Source: Halococcus qingdaonensis (GTDB taxonomy: Archaea > Halobacteriota > Halobacteria > Halobacteriales > Halococcaceae). Taken from it: a stretch of DNA of 64,000 bases. Positions 42,569 to 51,007 of the stretch are shown in pieces. The notes beneath the pieces are model-generated. The model had not been told where the DNA came from. It ran no database searches and saw only the letters and a program-made list of their open reading frames with translations. The translations under genes and the position numbers were made by a program. Position 1 is the stretch's first letter, and every line of letters starts with the position of its first letter. Location of the stretch: assembly GCF_024508235.1 (NCBI RefSeq), contig NZ_CP101943.1:930001-994000 (forward strand), in the 5' to 3' direction.

Positions 42569-43045
42569 ATGCCACCATCCGAGGGCGAACGTGCACCCGA
42601 TTTCACGGCGCTGCTCTGTGACGGCGAGACCTTCCAGACGGCCAACCTCTCGACCGTCCTTGACGGCGGCTGCGTGGTCGTCTTCTACGGCTTCTCGTTC
42701 AGTGCCATCGCCGAGAACTGGTGGAAACGCTACGAGCGCGCCGGCTGGGACGAATTCGAGGTTCCCGTCGTGGGCCTGAGTCGTGAAGGCCCTTACGCAC
42801 AGAACGCCTTCATCCGCTATCTGGACAGTCCGTTTCGACTGTTCAGCGACGGTGAGGGGGCAGCCGCCGAGACGTACGATCTGCTCACTCGGCGTTCGGG
42901 CATGGGCGAGACACGAACCGCGCGCCGCGCCGTCTTCGTCCTCGACGACGAGCAGCGCGTCGTCCACCGCTGGCTCGGCGAGGACTGGATCTCACCCGTC
43001 CCACGCACGGAGATCGAGGCGGCCGTCGCCGAACTCGTCGGATAG
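42569..43045 (+). CDS. Redoxin (AhpC/TSA-like) lacking the peroxidatic Cys
   Basis: Encodes 158 residues with the peroxiredoxin-like order GERAPDFTALLCDGETFQTANLSTVLDGGCVVVFYGFSFSAIAENWWKRYE. At the position where peroxiredoxins have the peroxidatic Cys, the sequence reads FSAIA, with Ala instead. The thioredoxin fold continues (VPVVGLSREGPYAQNAFIRYLDSPFRLFSD). It is therefore unlikely to be a classical peroxidase. It is divergently transcribed from the glutaredoxin-like gene. Confidence 0.8.
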   Translation: MPPSEGERAPDFTALLCDGETFQTANLSTVLDGGCVVVFYGFSFSAIAENWWKRYERAGWDEFEVPVVGLSREGPYAQNAFIRYLDSPFRLFSDGEGAAAETYDLLTRRSGMGETRTARRAVFVLDDEQRVVHRWLGEDWISPVPRTEIEAAVAELVG

Positions 43046-43088
43046 GCAGCGCCGACACGGCTATGGCGCGGACGCGCGAGGCAACGGT

Positions 43089-44078
43089 ATGTCGATCGCC
43101 GACTACCCACACCGGTCGGGCGCACACTGCGGGTCGGCCTCGCTGCGCAACCTGGCGGCGCACTACGGCTGGGGGCTCGACGAGCCGCTCTGTTTCGGTC
43201 TCGGGGCCGGTATCGGCTTCGGCTACTACGAGGCGGGACCCGCCAGCCGCACCATCATGGGCCGAAGCTCGTGGCTCGAATCGGGCTTCTTCGAGACCCT
43301 CGCGATCCCGTTCGAAGAGGGCGACGGTGAGAACTGGGAGATAGCCTGGGAAGCCGTCAGCGCGCGGCTCGCCGACGGAACACCCGTCGTGCTGTTCGCC
43401 GATCTCTACTACCTCGACTACTACGGGACGGACACCCACTTCGGCCCGCACACGCTCGTCTGTCTCGGCACCGAGGGAGACGACGTGCTGCTCTCGGACA
43501 GCGAGTTCGAGAGTGTCCAGCGGCTACCGATCGACCGCCTCCGGCAACAAGCATGGGGTTCGGAACACGGCTTCGTCGGGCCGCTATCGAACCGTTGGCT
43601 CGCTATCGATGGCGAGCGACCGTCTCCTGACACGTCGATCGAGAGCGCGGCACGGGTGGCGATCGCGCGGGCAACGAAGGGCATGCTCACCGACGGCGAA
43701 TCCGGCGCGTGGGGCACGCAGGGTCTGGAAGGGATTCGCCGGTTCGCACGCGAGCTTCCGGAATGGACGGGACTGGATGACGCGTCCTGGAGTGCACGGT
43801 TTGCCTACCAGAACATCGAGCGTCGTGGCACCGGCGGCGGCGCGTTCCGCCGACTGTACGCCGATTTCCTCGCCCAGCTCGATTTCCTCGACGACTCGTT
43901 CGCCGATCGGACCCGCGCGATCGCCGACGACTGGAGGGCACTCGGCGAGACGCTTCGCGCGGCGAGCGAGACGCCGACCACGGAGACCTTCGAGCGCGCG
44001 GGCGAGCAGGCTGCAACCATCGCCGACCACGAAGAGGAACTGTTCGTTGATCTCCGCGAGGGGCTGGAAAACGATTGA
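43089..44078 (+). CDS. BtrH N-terminal domain protein (papain-like Cys, DUF4872)
   Basis: Encodes 329 residues. PHRSGAHCGSASLRNLAAHYG near the N-terminus places a candidate nucleophile Cys (residue 14), followed by PLCFGLGAGIGFGYYE and a later FGPHTLVCLGTEGDDVLLSDSEF with a candidate His. This is the BtrH-N (butirosin acyltransferase-like) plus DUF4872 arrangement. In bacteria BtrH transfers an acyl chain onto an aminoglycoside. The archaeal substrate is unknown. The gene begins 43 nt after the redoxin. Confidence 0.8.
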   Translation: MSIADYPHRSGAHCGSASLRNLAAHYGWGLDEPLCFGLGAGIGFGYYEAGPASRTIMGRSSWLESGFFETLAIPFEEGDGENWEIAWEAVSARLADGTPVVLFADLYYLDYYGTDTHFGPHTLVCLGTEGDDVLLSDSEFESVQRLPIDRLRQQAWGSEHGFVGPLSNRWLAIDGERPSPDTSIESAARVAIARATKGMLTDGESGAWGTQGLEGIRRFARELPEWTGLDDASWSARFAYQNIERRGTGGGAFRRLYADFLAQLDFLDDSFADRTRAIADDWRALGETLRAASETPTTETFERAGEQAATIADHEEELFVDLREGLEND

Positions 44079-44115
44079 CGCGAAGGATTATCACCCGGCC
44101 GCCGGAGCATTGGGT

Positions 44116-45288
44116 ATGCGACTCGATGGCGTCCGCGTGCTCGATCTGACGCGTCACCTGCCAGGTCCGTACGCCACCCAACTGCTCGCCGACGCCGGGG
44201 CGGAGGTCGTCAAGATCGAGGATACCGCCACCGGTGATCCGACCCGCTGGATGAGCTTCGAGAGCGAAGGGAGCGACGGAACGCTGTTCGGGGCGGTCAA
44301 TCGGGGCAAGCGAAGCGTCGCACTCGACCTCAAAACCGACGCGGGGCGCGAGGCGTTCTTCGAGCTCGCGAGCGACGCCGACGTGCTGATCGAGGGATTC
44401 CGCCCGGGCGTCACCGAACGCCTCGGGATCGACGACGATTCAGTTCGTGAGCACAACCCCGAGATCGTCTACTGCTCGCTGTCGGGCTACGGCCAGACCG
44501 GGCCGTACCGCACCCGTGCGGGCCACGACCTGAACTACGCCGCCTTTTCGGGTCTGCTCGACATGACCCGTGCCGACGAGAGCGCGAAACCACAGATGCC
44601 GGGCGTTCCGGTGGGTGACATGGCCGGCGGGCTCTTCGCCGCGTTCTCGATCGTCGGCGCGCTCTGTTCGCGCGCGCTCGGCAACACCGGCGGCGAGTAT
44701 CTCGACGTCGCCATGACCGACGTGTTGCTCTCCTTTTCACAAGCGCTCGCGCCCGACGCGCTCGCGGGCGAGACGCCGCGCCCCGGGGAAACGGCTCTCA
44801 CGGGGGAGTTGCCCTGGTACGGGATCTACGAGACCAGTGATGGAAAGTTCGTCTCGATCGCGGCGCTCGAACCGCCGTTCTGGAACGCATTTTGTGAGAC
44901 CGTCGGCCGTGAGGATCTCATCGAGACACACATGACGGACGACGAGGCGACACGTGCGGCGCTGCGCGAGGAGTTGACCGAGCTATTCGCCGCGAAGACC
45001 CGCGACGAGTGGGCCGAGACGTTCGCGGACAGCGACGCGACCGTCGAACCCGTTCGCACTCTCCCCGAGGCGCTCGATCATCCACAGACCGACTCGCGAG
45101 GGATCGTCGAACGGACACAGTGGCCACAGCGGATCGGCTTTCCGGCGCGGTCGTCCGATCACGCCGACCCCGCGACAGGCGTTCCAGGACACGGTGCACA
45201 GACCGAAGCGGTCCTCCGCGAGGCGGACTACACCGACGACGATATCGCGGAGCTACGCGAGTCGGGAGCCGCGGTTTTCGGCGAGTGA
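44116..45288 (+). CDS. Family III CoA transferase (CaiB/BaiF type)
   Basis: Encodes 390 residues. It opens MRLDGVRVLDLTRHLPGPYATQLLADAGAEVVKIED, the family III signature. NRGKRSVALDLKT and a catalytic Asp in GVPVGDMAGGLFAA (about residues 161-174) follow. It transfers CoA between acyl-CoA and a free acid. It abuts the convergent FMN oxidase gene with no spacer (45288/45289), within the acyl-CoA catabolic region. Confidence 0.88.
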   Translation: MRLDGVRVLDLTRHLPGPYATQLLADAGAEVVKIEDTATGDPTRWMSFESEGSDGTLFGAVNRGKRSVALDLKTDAGREAFFELASDADVLIEGFRPGVTERLGIDDDSVREHNPEIVYCSLSGYGQTGPYRTRAGHDLNYAAFSGLLDMTRADESAKPQMPGVPVGDMAGGLFAAFSIVGALCSRALGNTGGEYLDVAMTDVLLSFSQALAPDALAGETPRPGETALTGELPWYGIYETSDGKFVSIAALEPPFWNAFCETVGREDLIETHMTDDEATRAALREELTELFAAKTRDEWAETFADSDATVEPVRTLPEALDHPQTDSRGIVERTQWPQRIGFPARSSDHADPATGVPGHGAQTEAVLREADYTDDDIAELRESGAAVFGE

Positions 45289-46491
45289 TCAGGGACCGTC
45301 CACGCCCGATGGCCGCCGATCGAGCAGTACCGTCCTGTCGAGTTCGTCGAAGCTCGTGTGGCCCGCGAGCGCGAGCGTCAGATCGAGATCGGCGCGGAAG
45401 TTCTCGAGGACGCTTCCAACGCCGGCCTCGCCATCGAGCGCCAGCCCGTAGGCGTAGGGTCGTCCGAGCAAGACGGCGTCGGCCCCGAGCGCGATCGCCT
45501 TCACCGCGTCCGCACCGCCGCGGATGCCGCTATCGAACAGGACGGGGACGTCACCGACGGCATCGACCACGCCCGGGAGGGCGGTGAGTGCACCGACCGC
45601 ACCGTCGACCTGTCGACCGCCGTGGTTCGAGACGATTACGCCGTCGGCACCGCACTCGACGGCCCGTGCGGCGTCGTCCGGGTGGAGCACACCTTTGACT
45701 ATCAGCGGGAGGTCGGTCTCCGCGCGGAGGTTCGCCAGATCGTCCCAGGTGAGCGAGGGATCGCCGAAGATGTCGACGAACTCCATGAGCGCCGTGCCCT
45801 CGTTCTCCTCGGGCGGGACGTCGAGGCGATCGCGGAAGGCCGGATCGGAGACGTAGTTCGCCACGCCCTCGCCGTCGAGGAAGGGGAGGTAGCCCTGCTC
45901 GATGTCGCGCTCGCGCCAGCCGAGCAGGGGTGTGTCGAGCGTGACGACGATCGCGTCGTAACCGGCGTTCTCGGCGCGCTCGACGAAGCTGTTCGCGATG
46001 TCGGGGTCGGCCGACCAGTAGAGCTGGAACCACTTCGGGGTCTCTCCCAGTTCCTCGGCGACCTCCTCCATCGTGTACGACGACGCCGAACTGAGCACCA
46101 TCGGGACGTCGTGATCGGCTGCGGCTCGCGCGACCGCGAGCTCCCCCGCCTCGTGGACGATCGAGAGCACGCCAAGCGGGGCGAGCAGGACCGGGAGATC
46201 GAGTTCGGTCCCGAAGAGATCGACGCGGAGGTCGCGCTCGGCGACGTCACGGAGCACGCGCGGGACGATCCGCCAGTCGGCGAACGCGCGGCGGTTCTCG
46301 GTGATCGTGTCCTCGGTGCCGGCCCCGCCAGCCACGTAGGCCGCAGCCTCCTCGCTCATCGCGGCCATCGCCCGCCGCTCGAGCTCTTCGTACCGAACCG
46401 GATGCTCGGGCGGGTCGTCGGCGAGCATCCCCGACGCGTAGACGTCGCGCTGGCGGCGTTCGCCGTAGGGCTCCGAGGAGTCGTCGCTCAT
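45289..46491 (-). CDS. FMN-dependent alpha-hydroxy-acid oxidase/dehydrogenase
   Basis: Encodes 400 residues from MSDDSSEPYGERRQRDVYASG. FMN and catalytic segments: APLGVLSIVHEAGELAVARAAAD, KWFQLYW, VTLDTPLLGWRERD, LIVKGVLHPDDA and VSNHGGRQVDGA (about residues 285-296, catalytic His and Arg). The length and N-terminus are closest to lactate 2-monooxygenase-like members. It oxidises a 2-hydroxy acid to the 2-oxo acid. Confidence 0.87.
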   Translation of the reverse strand: MSDDSSEPYGERRQRDVYASGMLADDPPEHPVRYEELERRAMAAMSEEAAAYVAGGAGTEDTITENRRAFADWRIVPRVLRDVAERDLRVDLFGTELDLPVLLAPLGVLSIVHEAGELAVARAAADHDVPMVLSSASSYTMEEVAEELGETPKWFQLYWSADPDIANSFVERAENAGYDAIVVTLDTPLLGWRERDIEQGYLPFLDGEGVANYVSDPAFRDRLDVPPEENEGTALMEFVDIFGDPSLTWDDLANLRAETDLPLIVKGVLHPDDAARAVECGADGVIVSNHGGRQVDGAVGALTALPGVVDAVGDVPVLFDSGIRGGADAVKAIALGADAVLLGRPYAYGLALDGEAGVGSVLENFRADLDLTLALAGHTSFDELDRTVLLDRRPSGVDGP

Positions 46492-46523
46492 GTGAATTCC
46501 TGGCACGGCCGACACAAGTAGTT

Positions 46524-47219
46524 TCACCCGTCGTCGATACCGACCAGATCGACGATATCGAGCGGGTCATCGACGCGATACGTGACGGCCGGATCGTCGG
46601 GGGCCGCCTCGCTCGCGCTGCCCCCGAACGCGACGGTGTCGATACCCGCTCGCGCCGCGCCCTGCATGTCGTTCTCGTAGCGATCGCCGACCATCAGCGC
46701 CGCGGCGGGTTCGACGCCCGCCTTCGCGAGCGCGGTCTCGAACATCGCCGGGTCGGGTTTCGTCCGGCCGACCTCCTCGGAGGTCGTCACCGCGTCGAGT
46801 CGGTCAGCGACGCCGAACTGCGAGAGCAGCGCCTCGCCCTCCCACGTGTCGATGTCGCTGACGACACCCTGATGAACGTGGCTTTCGAGCCGGCGGATCG
46901 CAGTGACGGTTTCCGCGATTGGTTCGAGGTTCTCACGGGTCGCGCGCTCAAAGGTCGGCAGCCACTCCTCCTCGGGCAGTTCGTGCCCGACCATCGCCGC
47001 GACCGCGCGCCCGTAACCGACCCGCGCGCTGCGGAACTCGGTGCCCTCGCGCGTACTGAAATGCGATCCCAGTTCGTCGCGCCACGTGGCGAGCGCTTCC
47101 TCCCTGTCGAGATCGTGCTCGTCGGCGAGCGCCCCGACGAACGCCCGATGGCCCGCCCGGACCGAGCCGAGATCCAGGATCACGCCGCCGATGTCCCAGA
47201 AGACTGCCTCGTAGTTCAT
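46524..47219 (-). CDS. HAD superfamily hydrolase
   Basis: Encodes 231 residues from MNYEAVFWDIGGVILDLGSV. Motif I is FWDIGGVI (Asp at residue 9, Gly replacing the usual second Asp, as in many haloacid dehalogenase-type members). Motif II is VVSDIDTWEG, motif III is the Lys in RTKPDPAMF, and motif IV is MVGDRYENDMQGAARAG. The Gly at the second Asp position means its acid/base residue differs from phosphatase-type members. The substrate is unknown. Confidence 0.83.
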   Translation of the reverse strand: MNYEAVFWDIGGVILDLGSVRAGHRAFVGALADEHDLDREEALATWRDELGSHFSTREGTEFRSARVGYGRAVAAMVGHELPEEEWLPTFERATRENLEPIAETVTAIRRLESHVHQGVVSDIDTWEGEALLSQFGVADRLDAVTTSEEVGRTKPDPAMFETALAKAGVEPAAALMVGDRYENDMQGAARAGIDTVAFGGSASEAAPDDPAVTYRVDDPLDIVDLVGIDDG

Positions 47220-47268
47220 GCCAATGTCACTCGGCGGCGCGACGAGTGTCTTCCGACGACGGATCGGA

Positions 47269-47281
47269 TTACCGGTGGTAA
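47269..47281. promoter_or_regulatory. Palindrome TTACC-GGT-GGTAA upstream of the SDR gene
   Basis: Perfect 5-bp arms with a 3-nt spacer. It is followed by a TATA-like GTATTTATTA (47318-47327) and a second, imperfect site TGCC-ATC-GGTA (47331-47341), so the core promoter is flanked by both. The spacing and half-sites match the site at 39803-39813. Confidence 0.45.
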
Positions 47282-47317
47282 CCGATCGATACGCACTGAC
47301 AATCGATGGTGGCACCA

Positions 47318-47327
47318 GTATTTATTA
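47318..47327 (+). promoter_or_regulatory. TATA box of the SDR-LLM operon
   Basis: GTATTTATTA is the most AT-rich segment of the divergent gap. The predicted start would be near 47345-47350, leaving a short leader that contains a Shine-Dalgarno-like GGAGG at 47370-47374, 6 nt before the ATG at 47380. Confidence 0.55.
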
Positions 47328-47379
47328 GTATGCCATCGGTAACGGTCGATGTGATGGAAACCACCACGCGGAGGCGGCG

Positions 47380-48150
47380 ATGACCACGGAACAGTTCAGC
47401 GTCGACGGCGACACGGCGCTCGTGACGGGCGCGTCGAGCGGTATCGGGCGCGCGATCGCCGAGCGGTTCGCGGCCGATGGGGCGGAGGTCGTGATCTGTT
47501 CGCGCGAGCAGGGGAACGTCGATCCCGTGGCCGAGGGGATCCAGGAGGCCGGCGGATCGGCGCTCGCCGTCGAGTGTGACGTGCGCGAGCGCGACTCCGT
47601 TGAGGCGCTCGTCGAGGCCACCGTCGCGGAGTTCGGCGGGCTCGACACGCTCGTCAACAACGCGGGCGCGAGCTTCATGGCGAACTTCGAGGGCATCTCC
47701 GAGAACGGCTGGAAGACGATCGTCGACATCAACCTCCACGGGACCTACCACTGCACGCAGGCCGCCGGCGAGGTGATGCGCGAGGGCGATGGGGGGACGA
47801 TCATCAACTTCGCGAGCGTCGCCGGACAGGAGGGCGCGCCGTTCATGAGCCACTACGCCGCCGCCAAGGCGGGCGTGGCGAACCTCACCTCGACGCTCGC
47901 CTACGAGTGGGCCGACGACGGGGTGCGGGTGAACTGCATCGCGCCGGGGTTCGTCGCCACACCCGGCGTGGCGAGCCAGATGGGCGTCACCGCCGACGAG
48001 ATCGACCGAGAGGAGGTGGATCGCAAGATCGGCACGAGTGAGGAGATCGCCGACGTCGCCCAATTCCTCGCGAGCTCCGCCGCGTCGTATCTCACCGGCG
48101 AGACGATCACCGCACGGGGCGTGCCGGACATCATGGAATCGCCAGAATGA
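47380..48150 (+). CDS. Short-chain dehydrogenase/reductase (FabG-like)
   Basis: Encodes 256 residues. Cofactor motif ALVTGASSGIGRAIAERF (residues 13-30), NNAGA (about residues 90-94), and the catalytic Ser...Tyr-x3-Lys as NFASVAGQEGAPFMSHYAAAKAG (Tyr at about 159, Lys 163). It has a leadered start with GGAGG at proper spacing, unusual for this window. It overlaps the LLM gene by four bases. The likely substrate is a 3-oxoacyl or hydroxyacyl intermediate. Confidence 0.9.
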   Translation: MTTEQFSVDGDTALVTGASSGIGRAIAERFAADGAEVVICSREQGNVDPVAEGIQEAGGSALAVECDVRERDSVEALVEATVAEFGGLDTLVNNAGASFMANFEGISENGWKTIVDINLHGTYHCTQAAGEVMREGDGGTIINFASVAGQEGAPFMSHYAAAKAGVANLTSTLAYEWADDGVRVNCIAPGFVATPGVASQMGVTADEIDREEVDRKIGTSEEIADVAQFLASSAASYLTGETITARGVPDIMESPE

Positions 48151-49157
48151 GCGACTCCGCCGCCGATCGCGACGTATTCCTCCCGGTGGGCGCACAGCCG
48201 AGCATCGACGCGCTCTGCGAGCAGGCCGAACGCGCCGAGGAACTCGGCTACGATCGGGTCTGGCTACCCGAGACGTGGGGTCGTGACGCAGTGACGGTGC
48301 TCACTTCGATCGCTCATCGAACCAACGAAATCGGCATCGGCACGTCGATCGTCCCCATCTACTCGCGCTCGCCCGCACTGCTCGGCCAGACCGCCGCCAC
48401 GCTCCAGGAAGTCTCTGACGGGCGCTTTCGGCTGGGCCTCGGCCCCTCCGGACCGATCGTCGTCGAGAACTGGCACGGCGTCGACTACGGAAACCCGCTT
48501 CGCCGGACGCGCGAGACCGTCGAGATCGTCAAGGCGGTGCTCACGGGCGAGGAAGTCGACTACGACGGCGACGACTTCGACCTCTCGGGCTTTCGGCTGC
48601 GCTGCGAGCCACCGGAGCCCGCGCCGGCGGTCGACGCGGCCGGGATGGGACCCAAGAGTGTCGAACTCGCCGGGCGCTTCGCCGACGGCTGGCACGCGCT
48701 CATGCTCACCCGCGAGGGGCTCCGCGAGCGTCTCGACGACCTCCGTCGTGGGGCGGCGCTCGCGGACCGCAACCTCGACGACGTGCGCGTGACGCTCTCG
48801 CTGACCTGTGCGGCGCTCGACGACGGCGAACGCGCCCGCGAATCCGTCCGCCAACATCTCGCCTTCTACGTTGGCGGGATGGGGACGTTCTACCGGGACA
48901 GCCTCGCGCGGATCGGCCACGAGGACACCGCCGAGGCGATCTACGAACACTGGCAGGCCGGCGATCGCGAGGCAGCGATGGCGGCCGTCGACGACGAACT
49001 CCTCGATTCGATCGCGGTCGCCGGCACGCCCGAAGAGGCGCGCGAGCGGTTCGCGCGCTTCGCCGCCATCGACGGCGTCGATCACGTCTCGGTGTCGTTC
49101 CCGCGCGACGCGACGCTCGACGAGATCGGGGCGACGACCGCGGCACTCGCTCCCTAA
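48147..49157 (+). CDS. LLM-class F420-dependent oxidoreductase
   Basis: Encodes 336 residues. VFLPVGAQPSIDALCEQAERAEELGYDRVWLPETWGRDAVTVLTSIAHRTNEIGIGTSIVPIYSRSPALLGQTAATL and GRFRLGLGPSGPIVVENWHG are typical of the bacterial luciferase-like F420 family (TIM barrel). GMGPKSVELAGRFADGWHALMLT is the conserved C-terminal strand. It probably uses coenzyme F420. It is co-translated with the SDR through ATGA. Confidence 0.87.
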   Translation: MSDSAADRDVFLPVGAQPSIDALCEQAERAEELGYDRVWLPETWGRDAVTVLTSIAHRTNEIGIGTSIVPIYSRSPALLGQTAATLQEVSDGRFRLGLGPSGPIVVENWHGVDYGNPLRRTRETVEIVKAVLTGEEVDYDGDDFDLSGFRLRCEPPEPAPAVDAAGMGPKSVELAGRFADGWHALMLTREGLRERLDDLRRGAALADRNLDDVRVTLSLTCAALDDGERARESVRQHLAFYVGGMGTFYRDSLARIGHEDTAEAIYEHWQAGDREAAMAAVDDELLDSIAVAGTPEEARERFARFAAIDGVDHVSVSFPRDATLDEIGATTAALAP

Positions 49158-49328
49158 GCCTCCGGTCATCGGTGGGTTTACCCGTCGGACTACGCTTAGA
49201 GGGCCACTGTCCGTGATCCGTACGTTTGCCGCCCGCGAGCCGCAGCCAGTACGTCGTGTCGTCATCGATATCTCCAACGATCGCCATCGAGCCGGTGGGA
49301 CGGCTGTGCTGAGAGGACCCACGGCTCG

Positions 49329-50957
49329 ATGAGGATCAAGCACACATTCGGTCTCGACGACGCCGACTGGGGCGAGATCGGACTGTTCGTCATTACCATC
49401 GCCGCGCTGGTGGGGCTGGTCGTCGTCGGCATCGTGAACCCGCCGTTGCTGACGAGCACGCTCAACGGGGCCTACGACTGGGTGTTACACACCTTCGGCT
49501 GGTGGTTCATGCTGCTCGGCGGCGTCATGATCGTCTTCGGACTGTTCATGACGCTCTCGCGCTACGGGAAGATCCGTATCGGCGGCGAGGACGCCGAACC
49601 GGAGTTCGGCCTCTACTCCTGGATCGCGATGGTCTTCACCGTCGGCTTCGGCAGTTCGATCATCGTCTGGGGCGTTGGCGAGCCGGTACAGATCGTCAAC
49701 AGTCCGCCGCCCGATCCACTGCCAGTCGGCGGAGCCGCACTCAAACCGCTCGCGCTCGCGTTCATGTTCGTCCACGAGTCGTTCCCGGGGATGGCGATGT
49801 GGTACATCCCGGTGACGCTCTCCTTTGCGCTGATGATCTACACGCAGTCGGTCTCGGAGTACAAGCTCAGCTCGATGCTCGACGTCGTGCTCGACCGGGA
49901 ACGACACGGCTGGCTCTACTGGCTTGTCGATCTCTCGGCGCTGATCGCGATGGTCGGTGGGATCGCGACCTCGCTCGGCTTCACCGCCCAACAGCTCGCG
50001 ACGATCCTCGACGCCGTCTACGGGCTGGACGCGACCGTACTCACCTACGGATTGTTCGCGCTCATCGGGCTGGTCTTCCTCGGTGACGTCTGGCTCGGGC
50101 TACGCAGCGGCATCCAGAACGCCGCCCGGCTGACGATGGTCGTCATGGCGCTCGCCGCCGGCATGCTGCTGGTCGTCGGGCCGACGCTCTACACGCTCAA
50201 CCTCACGCTCGACGCGACGGGCATCTGGCTCAACAACCTCCCACGGCTGATGTTCTACGCCGCGCCGACCAGTGGCGGCAGCTGGCCACAGGGCTGGACG
50301 AGCTTTTGGTGGGCGTGGTGGGTCGCGTGGGGGCTGTTCGTCGGCAGTTTCGTCGCTCGCGTCTCGAAGGGGCGCACCATCCGCGAGACGTTCGTCGCGC
50401 TGGTGGTCATCCCGTCGGGGCTGGTCTGGGCCCAGCACGCCATCATCGGCGGCTGGGTGCTCTCGCCGGGGAACTTCGGCCCGATCAGCGACGCGCTCGC
50501 CGCCAGGGACATCCCGGCGGCCGTCGCCAAAGCGATCGAGCTCACGCCGTTCGGCGAGGTCCTCGGCGTCCTGCTCGTGCTCGTGATGGTCGGCTATATC
50601 CTCACGACGCTCGACTCGGCGGTGTTCATGCTGTCGGCGATCACCCTCGGCGACGAGAACCCGAACGCGCGCAACCGGGCGTGGTGGGGCGTGCTGCTGG
50701 CGTTCCTCGGCGTCATGACGCTCAACCTGCCGGCGTTCGACGCGCTACAGTCGTTCTCGCCGGTGATGGCGCTGCCGTTCACGCTGTATTTCGTCGTCCT
50801 GATCTACGCAAGCTACGTCGTCGCCCGCGACTACTACTGGGAACACATCGCCGACGAGGACGAGGAGTCCTTCTTTACCTTCAGCGAGCGCGACGAGTCC
50901 GTGACCGACGGAACGACCGCCGCCGACGAACACGCGGGAGCCGGCTCGGACGACTGA
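49329..50957 (+). CDS. BCCT family transporter (betaine/choline/carnitine type)
   Basis: Encodes 542 residues with about 12 membrane helices. The family signature in helix 8 reads FWWAWWVAWGLFVGSFVARVSKGRTIRE (about residues 316-343). The Gly/Trp-rich FGSSIIVWGVGEPVQ (about residues 107-121) is helix 3. It imports a quaternary ammonium compatible solute, probably coupled to Na+. It has a soluble acidic C-terminal tail of about 40 residues. The 171-nt upstream gap has no other gene. Confidence 0.92.
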   Translation: MRIKHTFGLDDADWGEIGLFVITIAALVGLVVVGIVNPPLLTSTLNGAYDWVLHTFGWWFMLLGGVMIVFGLFMTLSRYGKIRIGGEDAEPEFGLYSWIAMVFTVGFGSSIIVWGVGEPVQIVNSPPPDPLPVGGAALKPLALAFMFVHESFPGMAMWYIPVTLSFALMIYTQSVSEYKLSSMLDVVLDRERHGWLYWLVDLSALIAMVGGIATSLGFTAQQLATILDAVYGLDATVLTYGLFALIGLVFLGDVWLGLRSGIQNAARLTMVVMALAAGMLLVVGPTLYTLNLTLDATGIWLNNLPRLMFYAAPTSGGSWPQGWTSFWWAWWVAWGLFVGSFVARVSKGRTIRETFVALVVIPSGLVWAQHAIIGGWVLSPGNFGPISDALAARDIPAAVAKAIELTPFGEVLGVLLVLVMVGYILTTLDSAVFMLSAITLGDENPNARNRAWWGVLLAFLGVMTLNLPAFDALQSFSPVMALPFTLYFVVLIYASYVVARDYYWEHIADEDEESFFTFSERDESVTDGTTAADEHAGAGSDD

Positions 50958-51007
50958 GTCATGCCACCTGCCGCCCCGTCGATACTGACCCATCGAACGA
51001 CGTCGCC

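Noticed and set aside
47354-47383. A nine-codon reading (Met-Glu-Thr-Thr-Thr and four Arg) ending over the SDR start codon, like a leader peptide.
   Set aside because: It contains the Shine-Dalgarno-like GGAGG used by the SDR gene, and is short enough to arise by chance. No further evidence supports translation.
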